Shown piece after piece: positions 35,399 to 44,407 of a DNA stretch of 64,000 nt. Numbering within the stretch: position 1 is the stretch's first letter; each line of letters starts with the position of its first letter. The stretch comes from DASQYE01 sp035940775 (GTDB lineage: Bacteria > Acidobacteriota > Blastocatellia > Pyrinomonadales > Pyrinomonadaceae): assembly GCA_035940775.1 (NCBI GenBank), contig DASZEN010000060.1:124001-188000 (forward strand), written 5' to 3'. The notes under the pieces are model-generated. The model was given only the letters and a program-made list of their open reading frames with translations, searched no databases and had not been told where the DNA came from. Position numbers and translations under genes: made by a program.

Positions 35399-36997
35399 AT
35401 GATTCAACCGGCTTATCAACGGCTGACGGTTGAGGCGACCGAGGGCGAGCGCGTCGCCAGGCCGGAAGATGACGGCGGCAACGGCGCGAACAGGGAGTCG
35501 CTGCATGGTCTGCTGGCGCGCGGGGGCGCAACCCTCGGGCTCGCCGCCTGTATCGAGCGCGGCGCGGGGTTCGTCGCCAACCTGCTCGCCGCCCGTCTGG
35601 CAGGGCCGCATACCTACGGGGCTTACTCTCTGGTGCTCGCCACGGCGGGCACTGTCGCGGCTTACGCCGGGGCCGGGATCGGAGCGACGGCGAACCGCTT
35701 TTCGGGACAGTATCGCCGCGAGGGCGGGGGCTATCGCAGCTTTCTTCACGCGCTCCTGATAGTCGGCTTCGGGTCTGCTCTTGTGGCCGCGGGGTTGATG
35801 CTGCTCGGCGCAGGGCCGCTCGCGCGCGCAGTGCTTCGCAACGAGAGCCTGACGCCGTTGCTAAGGCTCGCGGCTATCTTAGCCGGGGCCATGATTCTGC
35901 TCGAATGCGTTCGGGGTCTGCTCGTCGGCCAGCGGAAGTTCGCGGCGCTGTTGCTCCTGTCTCTTATCGTAGGGCCGGGCCTGCTTTTGATTCTTCCGGG
36001 CGCGGCACGCCTCGGCGCGGGCGCTATGATCGTCGGGCAAGGCTGCATCGCCCTTTTGGCCGTACTGGCCTGCGCCGTTCTGGCCAGACGCCTCGGCCTT
36101 ACTCCCCGCCGCTCGACGGAGCGCGAAACGGCCGGGCCGGGCGTGCGCTCTATATTCTCTTTCGGGCTGGTGCAGTTGAGCGCCGTGTTCGGCATCAATA
36201 TCGCAAGCTGGTGGATCGCTCTGCTGCTGGTTCGCGGAGATGCGACGCTCGCTCAGATGGGCGTCTACGCCATCGCCAGCCAGTTTCGCAATCTGGCCTC
36301 TATGGGCCCGGGGCTTCTATTACAGACGAGCTATCCGCTTTTGACCGAAGAAGCGGGGCGCGAGTATGGCGGGCCAAACCGCGTCATGCTCATCAATACT
36401 TTTCTGACGACGAGCCTGACGGTCGCGGTCGCCGGGCTTGTGATCGCCTCTCTTCCATGGGTGATACGACTCCTGTACGGCAGCGCCTACGCGGCCGGAG
36501 AGATCCCGGCCGCGCTGCTGCTGGCGACAAGCATAGTACACATGGGAGCAGCGCCGACCTCGCATCGCCTGAGCATCGTGGCGCTGCGTTTCGTCGCCAT
36601 TATCAACAGCGCATGGGCATTGATTATGGTCGTCGCCGGAATCTTCCTGATACCCGCCCGGGGCGCGTCAGGGGCCGCCGCCGCCTGGCTCGTCGCACAC
36701 ATATTCTCGCAGATACTGGGCCTCGTGGCGCTCAAGCGCTCCGGCAATCTGGTCGCTGGCATGTTGAAGATTTCAACTTTAGCCACGACCGGCGTTTTCG
36801 TCTTCGTCTCACTTGCGTATCTGCGAGCGGCGCGGCCTGCCTACAACGTGAGCCTGACGGCTCTGCTTTTGATGGCGCTTCTTCTTTTACTCTGCTTTCT
36901 AGTCGGTCTGGGATTGAGGAACGATTGGTTGCCGCGAAACCTTAGCAGGAAATTTCCGGGCGAACGGTTTCGCACCGCCGGGCGCTCGCAGAACTGA
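35399..36997 (+). CDS. Lipid-linked oligosaccharide flippase (Wzx/MATE-like)
   Basis: 532 residues with about 12-14 hydrophobic helices and the polysaccharide biosynthesis (MOP superfamily) pattern: LGLAACIERGAGFVANLLAARLAG at the start, then GPHTYGAYSLVLATAG and FGINIASWWIALLLVRGDATLAQMGVYAIA. Wzx flips undecaprenyl-linked repeat units to the outer face of the inner membrane. About 30 N-terminal residues before the first helix are hydrophilic, so an internal start is possible. Its place amid glycosyltransferases and before the polymerase supports the role. Confidence 0.9.
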   Translation: MIQPAYQRLTVEATEGERVARPEDDGGNGANRESLHGLLARGGATLGLAACIERGAGFVANLLAARLAGPHTYGAYSLVLATAGTVAAYAGAGIGATANRFSGQYRREGGGYRSFLHALLIVGFGSALVAAGLMLLGAGPLARAVLRNESLTPLLRLAAILAGAMILLECVRGLLVGQRKFAALLLLSLIVGPGLLLILPGAARLGAGAMIVGQGCIALLAVLACAVLARRLGLTPRRSTERETAGPGVRSIFSFGLVQLSAVFGINIASWWIALLLVRGDATLAQMGVYAIASQFRNLASMGPGLLLQTSYPLLTEEAGREYGGPNRVMLINTFLTTSLTVAVAGLVIASLPWVIRLLYGSAYAAGEIPAALLLATSIVHMGAAPTSHRLSIVALRFVAIINSAWALIMVVAGIFLIPARGASGAAAAWLVAHIFSQILGLVALKRSGNLVAGMLKISTLATTGVFVFVSLAYLRAARPAYNVSLTALLLMALLLLLCFLVGLGLRNDWLPRNLSRKFPGERFRTAGRSQN

Positions 36998-37000
36998 CCT

Positions 37001-38125
37001 ATGGTCTGGCACGTACTTGACGTGAGAGCCGTCTGGATCAAAGAGTTCGCTTCGGCTCTGGGCCAACAGGTCGAGACGCTGGGCTGGCTGCCACAGATCA
37101 GCGGGACGGGGCTGTGGCGGCGCGATGAGAAAGAGGTGAGGTTGAATGAGCCTCCGCTGCGCGTCCGCCATTTTCCACTTCAGCGTGGCTTCGCGCGCTT
37201 TCCCCTGACCTGGCTCGCCAGCGAGGGCCAGCGCTTGAGCCGCCGCCTCGCCCGCCGGACGCGCGAGCCCGCCGCCTCGCCCTTGATATGTTGTGCGCCG
37301 CATTACGAAGGGGTCGCCGGGCTATGGCCTGGGCCCGTCGTCTACTACGTGACGGACTTGTTCAGCGCGTGTGGAGAAAGCCCGCGACGAATCAAATCAT
37401 TAGAGCGCCGTATGTGCCGGACGGCGAGCCTCGTATGCCCGAACTCGCGCCGGATCGCCGAATACCTGGTCTCCGAAGCGCAGTGCCCTGAAGAGAAGAT
37501 TCTAATCACCCCAAACGCTACGAGGTCTGCGAGCTTGCTGAAAGAGCCCGCGCTGTCTCCCTCAGAATTGCCGACGGATATTGCCGACCTTCCGAGGCCG
37601 GTCGCCGGGGTGATCGGCAATCTGGGCCCGAACACGGACTGGGTATTGCTTAGAGAAGTGATTGAGCAAGCACCGTGGCTCTCTTTCGCGATGGTGGGCC
37701 CAACGGAGATGCCCATCGCCGAGCCGGAGCAGGACGGGGCACGCCGCGCGCTCATGGAATATGGCGGGCGCGTCCGCTTCGTCGGGCTCAAACCCTACGG
37801 CCGACTCAAAGACTACGCCAGGGCGCTGGACGTGGCGATTGTGTCTTACCGCAAAAGGGAGCCGACCTTCTCCGGAAGCTCGACCCGATTTTATGAGCAC
37901 CTGGCGGCGTGCAGGCCCATCATCGCCACCCGTGGAGTTGAAGAGCTGCTTCATAAAGAACCCCTGCTCAGACTCGTCGATTCCGCCCGGCAGATGACCG
38001 GCGAGCTTGAAGGATTGCGCGCGGCGGATTTCCGCGACGGCCGCGAAGAGCAGCGCTGGCGGGCAAGCCTGTGCGAGACCTGGGAAGAGCGCGCGTCCGG
38101 CATGCGACAGGCTTTGCGGCAATAA
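37001..38125 (+). CDS. Glycosyltransferase, GT4-like
   Basis: 374 residues. Seen: CCAPHYEGVAGLWPGPVVYYVTDLF, ERRMCRTASLVCPNSRRIAEYL, PRPVAGVIGNLGPNTDW, VRFVGLKPYGRLKDYARALDVAIVSY and STRFYEHLAACRPIIAT, all typical of GT-B transferases of the GT1/GT4 group. It begins three bases after the flippase stop. The usual EX7E motif is not clear, so the acidic end may be divergent. Substrate unknown. Confidence 0.85.
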   Translation: MVWHVLDVRAVWIKEFASALGQQVETLGWLPQISGTGLWRRDEKEVRLNEPPLRVRHFPLQRGFARFPLTWLASEGQRLSRRLARRTREPAASPLICCAPHYEGVAGLWPGPVVYYVTDLFSACGESPRRIKSLERRMCRTASLVCPNSRRIAEYLVSEAQCPEEKILITPNATRSASLLKEPALSPSELPTDIADLPRPVAGVIGNLGPNTDWVLLREVIEQAPWLSFAMVGPTEMPIAEPEQDGARRALMEYGGRVRFVGLKPYGRLKDYARALDVAIVSYRKREPTFSGSSTRFYEHLAACRPIIATRGVEELLHKEPLLRLVDSARQMTGELEGLRAADFRDGREEQRWRASLCETWEERASGMRQALRQ

Positions 38126-38229
38126 AGAGTGATCGGCGGCGCGGCGTAGCGCCGCCCTGCGGGCGCAACCTATCCGACAATCGAAAAGCGAGAGCGTGTG
38201 TCGCACGTGCGTGGCAAATACGGTTGCCT

Positions 38230-39465
38230 ATGAATGATCGCCACTCGTACAACTCTGCGCGCCCGACGCGCGTCGCCATCGTGCATTATCGTGACGATGC
38301 CAGTGCGGGCGGCTCGCTCCGTGTGGGCGAGACCATCGCCAACAATTTAGACCCGCGCGCCGTCGAGGCTCATCTGATCTTCGCCTATGGCGGGCCTCCC
38401 GGGCCCGTCGCTGAAAAGGCACGTGTGCCGTGCCATTTCATCGATGCTAAGGGGCCAGCGCATCTCCCTTCATGGGCTCGCGCCCGCGCTTTGTTCAGGG
38501 AGCTTAGACCCGACCTGATACATTTTCAGGATGCGGTCAATTGGCTGCGCCTCGCCCTGATCGACTCCGGCATCAAAACCGTTCTGCATGTGCATGGCCG
38601 CTATATTCCGCGTTACATGAGGCCCAGGGATAAAGTCCTTGCGCGAGCCTTCATCCGCTCGACCGACGCGCAGGTGTGTATTTCGGAGGGAGCGCGACAG
38701 ACTCTATTGAAGCTCGGCTGGGCGCGCGCCGAAAGCACCTTCGTCGTCTATAACAGTATTGATTGCGCGAGGTTCGGCGGCCGGATTGATAAAGAGGCGG
38801 CCCGTCGGCGCTTGCGTCTGCCGCCCGATGCACGATTGCTGGGCATGGTCGGTCGCCTTTTCTGGGCCAAGGGATGCGCGGATTTGCTATCGCTTCTGGA
38901 GCGTTTGCCGCTCGCCTGGCATGGAGTTTTTTGTGGCGACGGCCCGGAGCGGACACGGCTCGAACAGCAATGCAGAGCACGCGGGCTCAGCCCCCGCGTT
39001 CATTTCATAGACGGTCAGAATGAGGTCGCGCCGGTCTACGCTTCGCTTGACGCGCTGGCTTTCCTGAGCCGCTACGAAGCATTCGGGATGGTGCTCGCCG
39101 AAGCGATGGCGGCGGGCATCCCCATCTTCGGCCTCGGCTCGGAAGGTGAATACAGGGAATCGTATTATCCCTTAGTGACCACGGAGACGGCATGTTTTGT
39201 CGAGCGGCGGCAGGGGTCAAATCATGACGCAGAGGAAGCGCCCGAAGTTTTGGACGAGCTGGCGCGACGCATCGCTGATTACGGCGAGCGCCCGCAAAAT
39301 TACGCCGCGATGACCGAACGCGCCCGAGATTGGGTGAGGGCGCGCTTCGACGCCCCGGTTCAGGCCGAGGCCGTGACGCGCGTCTATGAGGAGGTCTGCC
39401 GCTCGGGCATGCGCGCCGCTCAAACCGTATTCAAAGAAGATATATCGACGGAGAGTCGTAGCTGA
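38230..39465 (+). CDS. Glycosyltransferase, GT4
   Basis: 411 residues. The retaining GT4 pattern is clear: ARPTRVAIVHYRDDASAGGSLR, VVYNSIDCARF, ARLLGMVGRLFWAKGCADLL and the EX7E region ALAFLSRYEAFGMVLAEAMAAGIPIFG. The ATG at 38230 is used; the frame extends back into the previous gene. Its stop overlaps the start of the next glycosyltransferase (TGATG), so the two are translationally coupled. Confidence 0.9.
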   Translation: MNDRHSYNSARPTRVAIVHYRDDASAGGSLRVGETIANNLDPRAVEAHLIFAYGGPPGPVAEKARVPCHFIDAKGPAHLPSWARARALFRELRPDLIHFQDAVNWLRLALIDSGIKTVLHVHGRYIPRYMRPRDKVLARAFIRSTDAQVCISEGARQTLLKLGWARAESTFVVYNSIDCARFGGRIDKEAARRRLRLPPDARLLGMVGRLFWAKGCADLLSLLERLPLAWHGVFCGDGPERTRLEQQCRARGLSPRVHFIDGQNEVAPVYASLDALAFLSRYEAFGMVLAEAMAAGIPIFGLGSEGEYRESYYPLVTTETACFVERRQGSNHDAEEAPEVLDELARRIADYGERPQNYAAMTERARDWVRARFDAPVQAEAVTRVYEEVCRSGMRAAQTVFKEDISTESRS

Positions 39466-40649
39466 TGATCGTCGTACTTGTGCATGCCAGGTTTGCGCCC
39501 ATGCATATTGCCGGGCTGAAAGCGGCGACCGCGCTCGGCTGTGAACTCAATCGCCACCTCGTAGGTGTCGAGGTCGCGGCCACTCAAAACGATTATAAGT
39601 GGCCGCGTGACCGAGAGCCCGGCCGTGACGCTCAACTCCGCACTCTTTTCCCGGACGGCGAATACTGGTCGCTGTCATATAAAAAGATACGCCGCGCGCT
39701 TCACCGTGCTCTGAATGATATAGCGCCGGATGTGGTCGTCTTGCCCGGATGGGGATTTAAGGAGACGCGCGCCGGTCTGGGGTGGTGTATCAAGCGCGGA
39801 GTGCCGCGCGTAGTAATCTCCGACAGCCAACCCGCGACTTCTCTCGCGACTTCTCCCGCGGCAAGGGGCAAGCTCTGGCTCAAGCGGCTGATGGTCTCGA
39901 ATTTTCAGGCGGGGTTGGCCGGAGGTCAGCCGCACGCGAGATACCTCTGCTCTTTGGGCCTTGCGCCGGAGCGCTGCTTTGTGGGTTGCGATGTGGTTGA
40001 TAATGATTTTTTCGCCAGGGAAAGTCTGCGGTCGAGTATAAATCGTCAGGTACGGAATCGCGTGCCCCTACTGTTAAGCTGCCTGCGCCTGATGCCCGAA
40101 AAGAATATTACGGGCGTGCTGGAAGTCATTGCGCGGCACTCCGGATGGAATTGGATGATCGCGGGCGATGGATCGGAGCGGGCCGAGATAGAGCGTCGGA
40201 TTGAAACGCTCGGGCTGAAGGATCGCGTGCGCCTGCTCGGACACGTCGAGTATCAGGATTTGCCGCGCATCTATTCGGAGGCCGACGCCTATTTGCAGCC
40301 GAGCCTGTCGGATACGTGGGGGCTGGCCGTCAACGAGGCTATGGCTTGCGGGCTGCCCGTGATCGTCTCGAACCGCTGCGGCTGCCACGAAGACCTTGTG
40401 CGCGACGGCGTCAACGGTTTCACCTTCGACCCGTCCGGGCCGGAAAGCTTGAGCGCGGCGCTTGATCGACTGCTGGCGCGCAAAAGTGATTGGGAAGAGA
40501 TGGGCCAAGCCTCGCGAGAAATCATAGACGCGTGGGGGCCGGAGCTATTCGCTAAGAATTTCTGGCGCGCCTGCGATGCGGCCCTGCTCACGCGCCGAGA
40601 GGGCAGGCGCGAGCGCTTTATCAGCAGGGCATTGAGCTTCGCTTTGTAG
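39465..40649 (+). CDS. Glycosyltransferase, GT4
   Basis: 394 residues with FAPMHIAGLKAATALG, DVVVLPGWGFKETRAG, LLSCLRLMPEKNITGVLEVIA, DRVRLLGHVEYQDLPRIYSEADAYLQPSLSDTWGLAVNEAMACGLPVIVSNRCG (full EX7E motif). ATG overlaps the preceding TGA by one base. The protein should add a sugar to a lipid-linked or nucleotide-activated acceptor in the EPS repeat unit; the specific sugar is unknown. Confidence 0.92.
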   Translation: MIVVLVHARFAPMHIAGLKAATALGCELNRHLVGVEVAATQNDYKWPRDREPGRDAQLRTLFPDGEYWSLSYKKIRRALHRALNDIAPDVVVLPGWGFKETRAGLGWCIKRGVPRVVISDSQPATSLATSPAARGKLWLKRLMVSNFQAGLAGGQPHARYLCSLGLAPERCFVGCDVVDNDFFARESLRSSINRQVRNRVPLLLSCLRLMPEKNITGVLEVIARHSGWNWMIAGDGSERAEIERRIETLGLKDRVRLLGHVEYQDLPRIYSEADAYLQPSLSDTWGLAVNEAMACGLPVIVSNRCGCHEDLVRDGVNGFTFDPSGPESLSAALDRLLARKSDWEEMGQASREIIDAWGPELFAKNFWRACDAALLTRREGRRERFISRALSFAL

Positions 40650-40663
40650 AGTGAAAGGGTTCG

Positions 40664-41860
40664 ATGCGCGTTCTTCATGTCATTCCAAGCCTTGATCCGT
40701 CGACGGGCGGGCCCGCGCGTTCCGTCCCGGCGCTGTGCCGCGCCCTGCAAGCGGCGGGCGCCAGCGTTGCGCTCTATACTTTCCGCAACCCGTACGCGCC
40801 CGTGACCGTTTCCACAGACGAGACTTTCAACCTCCACCAGTTCAAGCCCCTTTACGGCAGCCGCGAGTTTCCGTCGCCAGATTTCTATAGCCGTATTCGC
40901 CGCGACGTGTGCAGCTTCGACCTGGCCCACCTTCATAGCCTCTGGAATCCTTCCATCAGTCTGGCGGCACTGGCCTGTCGCAGGGCGGGGATCCCCTACC
41001 TGTTGTCGCCAAGGGGTATGCTTCAGGGAAGCGCCGTCGGGCGACGGCGCAGGCTCAAGTCCGTTTATCACCGTCTCTGGGAACGCAGTACGATTGCGGG
41101 GGCGCGCGCGATACACTTTTGCACGGACGCCGAAGCGCAATCGTCCCGCCGTTTTCTCCCCCGACACAAGCCCTTCGCGGTGATTCGTAACGGGGTCGAG
41201 CCGGTCAGTAACGGCTTAGCTGGCGCGTGCGAGTTCCGCGAGGCTTTTCCGTCTCTTCAAGGGAAGCGAATCGCGCTGTTCCTGGGGCGCTTGCATTGGA
41301 GCAAGGGATTGGAATTGCAAGCGGAGGCTCTTGCGCTCGCAGTCCGCGAGTTTCCCGAGCTGGTGTGGGTGCTGGTGGGGCCGGACGAGGGCGAGTGGGC
41401 CCACCTCTCGCGGCAGGTGGCGCGCCTCGGCCTGGAGAAGCACGTATTGCGGACGGGGCCATTGCCGCACGCGCGCTGCCTCGAAGCCTTGAAGGCCGCC
41501 GACCTGTTTCTGCTGACCTCGCGTCATGAAGCCCACTCGATGGCGATGAACGAGGCGCTGGCCGTCGGTGTCCCGCTCGTCATCGCGGACACCGTGCGGT
41601 TCCCGGAGATCCGAGAATGCGGTGCGGGCTACGTTGTGCCCGGCGGCCCGCAACCACTGGCCGAAGCCATCTCAAGCATACTGAAGCATCCGGAGCAGGC
41701 CAGGGGCATGCGCGAGGCGGGCCGTCGCTTCGCCTCCGAACGCCTCGCCTGGGCCCATATCGCGCGCGACATGATCGAAGCCTACGAGGAGGTGCTGGCT
41801 CCCGTAGATCAACGGGAACGTCAAATCATCCTTCGACGGATAGGGGTCGAGAATATTTGA
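40664..41860 (+). CDS. Glycosyltransferase, GT4
   Basis: 398 residues. Seen: HVIPSLDPSTGGPARSVPAL, the classic N-terminal GT4 glycine loop, then PYLLSPRGML, VIRNGVEPV, IALFLGRLHWSKGLELQAEAL, and ADLFLLTSRHEAHSMAMNEALAVGVPLVIAD (EX7E region). A start ATG at 40664 with a short GA-rich stretch upstream. Its TGA overlaps the ATG of the following GT2 gene. Confidence 0.92.
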   Translation: MRVLHVIPSLDPSTGGPARSVPALCRALQAAGASVALYTFRNPYAPVTVSTDETFNLHQFKPLYGSREFPSPDFYSRIRRDVCSFDLAHLHSLWNPSISLAALACRRAGIPYLLSPRGMLQGSAVGRRRRLKSVYHRLWERSTIAGARAIHFCTDAEAQSSRRFLPRHKPFAVIRNGVEPVSNGLAGACEFREAFPSLQGKRIALFLGRLHWSKGLELQAEALALAVREFPELVWVLVGPDEGEWAHLSRQVARLGLEKHVLRTGPLPHARCLEALKAADLFLLTSRHEAHSMAMNEALAVGVPLVIADTVRFPEIRECGAGYVVPGGPQPLAEAISSILKHPEQARGMREAGRRFASERLAWAHIARDMIEAYEEVLAPVDQRERQIILRRIGVENI

Positions 41861-42804
41861 TGACGGGCTCGTCGATGGCCGAAAACCCGGCCCCTCTCCA
41901 TGATCTGCACATGAATGAAAAAAAGGTGGAAGGCGCAGGAGGCCGTCATCCTCTCTCCGTGATAATTCTAACTTACAATGAGGAGGCCAACCTGCCCGAT
42001 TGCATTGAGAGCCTTAAGGGGCTCGATTGCGAGCTGTTCGTAGTCGATTCCGGAAGCACGGACGCGACGCGCTCGATAGCGCTTTCAGGGGGAGCAAAGA
42101 TCTTCGAGCATCCCTTCGATAATTATTCGGTGCAGCGCAACTGGGCCCTGCGTTGTTTGCCGATTCAAAGCGCCTGGGTGCTCAATCTGGATGCCGACGA
42201 GCGTTTGACTCCCGAGCTGGTGACGGAGATAAACGAGACGATCAGCCGCGCGCGCGCGGATACGGACGGCTACCTGCTGCGGAAGCGGACAACGTTCATG
42301 GGCAGGTGGATAAAGCATGGAGGGCATTACCCCTCATACCACCTGCGCCTCTTTCGCCACGGGCGCGGGCGCTGCGAGGATCGCCTCTACGATCAGCACT
42401 TTCTCGTCGACGGCGAGATCGAAACATTGAAGCACGATTATCTGGACGTGCTCACGCCGGACATCAGCATCTGGACGTTGCGCCACACGCGTTGGGCCGA
42501 GGCCGAAGCGAAACAAATGATCGCGGGTGGCACGGCCGAGCGGCGAGTCCGCCCGGACTTTCTCGGAAACCCCATCGAGCGACGCCGCTGGCTGAGAGAC
42601 GGGCCGTACAGGAGCGCGCCCCCTTTCCTTCGCGCCTTCCTCTACTGGTTCTATCGCTATTTCCTGCGGCTGGGATTTCTGGACGGGCGTGAGGGCCTGA
42701 TCTTCCATTTCCTGCAAGGCTGCTGGTTTCGTTTCCTAGTCGACGCGAAGATTTATGAATTCGAGCGCCGACGAGAGATTCACAAGGACGAGACTTTACG
42801 ATAG
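41860..42804 (+). CDS. Glycosyltransferase, GT2
   Basis: 314 residues, GT-A fold. Seen: HPLSVIILTYNEEANLPDCIESL, VVDSGSTDATRSIA, NWALRCLPIQSAWVLNLDADERL (metal-binding DxD), then a conserved MGRWIKHGGHYPSYHLRLFR as in WaaE/KdtX-type LPS core and EPS transferases. The C-terminal part has an amphipathic aromatic helix (FLRAFLYWFYRYFLRLGF) that may bind the membrane. The ATG at 41860 overlaps the preceding stop; the frame reaches further back inside the upstream gene but is not used. Confidence 0.93.
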   Translation: MTGSSMAENPAPLHDLHMNEKKVEGAGGRHPLSVIILTYNEEANLPDCIESLKGLDCELFVVDSGSTDATRSIALSGGAKIFEHPFDNYSVQRNWALRCLPIQSAWVLNLDADERLTPELVTEINETISRARADTDGYLLRKRTTFMGRWIKHGGHYPSYHLRLFRHGRGRCEDRLYDQHFLVDGEIETLKHDYLDVLTPDISIWTLRHTRWAEAEAKQMIAGGTAERRVRPDFLGNPIERRRWLRDGPYRSAPPFLRAFLYWFYRYFLRLGFLDGREGLIFHFLQGCWFRFLVDAKIYEFERRREIHKDETLR

Positions 42805-42893
42805 AAGAGCGACGGGCGCGCACGCCCCGCGCGGGGTTATGGGTTGATCGGGAGGCGTCTTATACCGCATCCAGGCGGGCGTTGAAAGATTAT

Positions 42894-44390
42894 ATGAGAA
42901 GGTCGAGCGCGATTCTTACTCCGGCCAGGCTGTTGGCGATCACGTTCGCCGTAGTGGCTCTCGCGGGTATCGCCAGGGCCGTTTTAGGCGACGGCGAGCC
43001 GCCATTATTATTACCGTTCATCACGGGCCTGTTATCCATGGGCGCTCTCTCCCTGATAAACCCCTCACGGCGTCCGGTAGGAAGCCTGATGCGCGTGGGT
43101 TTTTATCTGGGCACACTCGCTTACTTCCTGAGCGTTCCCGTCCTTTATCCGGCTAAGGCCGTGGCGGGCGCTCCCGCCGAGATACATTCGATTGTCGGGT
43201 TGGCGTTGCTTCTGACCGTGGTCGGGTTCGAGGCTGCTTATTGGATTCGTCGGGCGAGCGCGGCGACCGCGCGCAGGCGCACCATCGCGCTTCACATAAC
43301 GTGGGCCAACCAGCGTTGGCTCTTCCTCTTCATCTGCTTTGGCGGGCTCGCATGGCTGGCTTATCTATGGTATTTCAGCCAGGCCATAGGCGTTTCGATT
43401 CCGACGGTTCTTCTGACCATGCGGGGCATAATCGAGGGAGCGGATACGGATGCGGTCGCCGCCTTCAGTTACCTCGGATTGTTCTTCAACGCGTTGATTT
43501 TTCTCATCACGGCGGCCGCGTTCGTATTGCTGACCGCGCGGCTCAGACAATCGAAGGCGCAGGCGGGCGTCTGCTGGTTTGTCCTGGCGGGTTGCGCGGT
43601 GCTCGGGTTCCTGAGCGGTTCGCGCGCCGTGTTCTTCTACTCATTTGCGCCGCTCGGTCTCATTTGCTGGATGCGGCTCTACAGTCGAGGCGCTCTTGTA
43701 TTGAAGAGCGGTTTATTCGGGGCGCTGGCCCTGGTTCTGCTCCTGATGGCGTGGAGCGCGATGTCGGCGATGCGCGGCGGCGACATACGCAACTTCGAGG
43801 GAGGTTGGGAAGACCTTTATTCGACCAGTTATGCGGACGGGGCCTTCAATATTTACGCGCAGTTGCCGGTGATCGTGCAGGCTTTTCCGGATCAGGTTCC
43901 GTACGAATACGGCAAGTCGGTGGTTCCGCTCGCGCTCGGGTGGGTTCCGAGACGCGTCTGGCCCGAAAAGCCTTATCCTTTCAGCCTCTATGCGAACATT
44001 CTCAACGGCGAGACGCTTGAGGAGCGGTCTGCCAGTATCGCCGTCGGGCTGACGGGCGAGGGCTACGGCAATTTCGGTCTGCTCGGAGCGCTCGTCTGGG
44101 GGGCGCTGGTGGGCCTTGCGTGTCGCTTCGGCGATGATTACCTGCTGCGCTTTGAAAAGGGCAATGCGAGCTGTTATCTATTCGCCGTCTGGGCCGCGAT
44201 CTGGGTCGCGATGATCGTGCGCGGCGGCGTGCCCGAAATGTTCTACATGGGATTGAGCATAATTTGTTTGCCGTGGCTTTTAGTTAGATTCGTGGCTAAC
44301 AAAGAGAAGACGGCGACGCCCACAGCCGTTCAGCCCGGAGAACGGGCAAGAGCGCGGGTTCGCTTTAATGCACGCGGATTAAATTTTTAG
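42894..44390 (+). CDS. Wzy-like polysaccharide polymerase
   Basis: 498 residues with about 12 membrane helices, few charged residues within them, and a large outer loop (about residues 290-380) with RNFEGGWEDLYSTSYADG and GWVPRRVWPEKPYPF. The arrangement fits O-antigen/EPS repeat-unit polymerases, which join flipped units on the outer face of the inner membrane. Proteins of this class share little sequence, so the call rests on topology, the GWVPRRVWPEKP-type loop and its place in the locus. The start ATG 42894 gives a short basic end before helix one. Confidence 0.75.
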   Translation: MRRSSAILTPARLLAITFAVVALAGIARAVLGDGEPPLLLPFITGLLSMGALSLINPSRRPVGSLMRVGFYLGTLAYFLSVPVLYPAKAVAGAPAEIHSIVGLALLLTVVGFEAAYWIRRASAATARRRTIALHITWANQRWLFLFICFGGLAWLAYLWYFSQAIGVSIPTVLLTMRGIIEGADTDAVAAFSYLGLFFNALIFLITAAAFVLLTARLRQSKAQAGVCWFVLAGCAVLGFLSGSRAVFFYSFAPLGLICWMRLYSRGALVLKSGLFGALALVLLLMAWSAMSAMRGGDIRNFEGGWEDLYSTSYADGAFNIYAQLPVIVQAFPDQVPYEYGKSVVPLALGWVPRRVWPEKPYPFSLYANILNGETLEERSASIAVGLTGEGYGNFGLLGALVWGALVGLACRFGDDYLLRFEKGNASCYLFAVWAAIWVAMIVRGGVPEMFYMGLSIICLPWLLVRFVANKEKTATPTAVQPGERARARVRFNARGLNF

Positions 44391-44407
44391 CCGGATCGTA
44401 ATTGAAG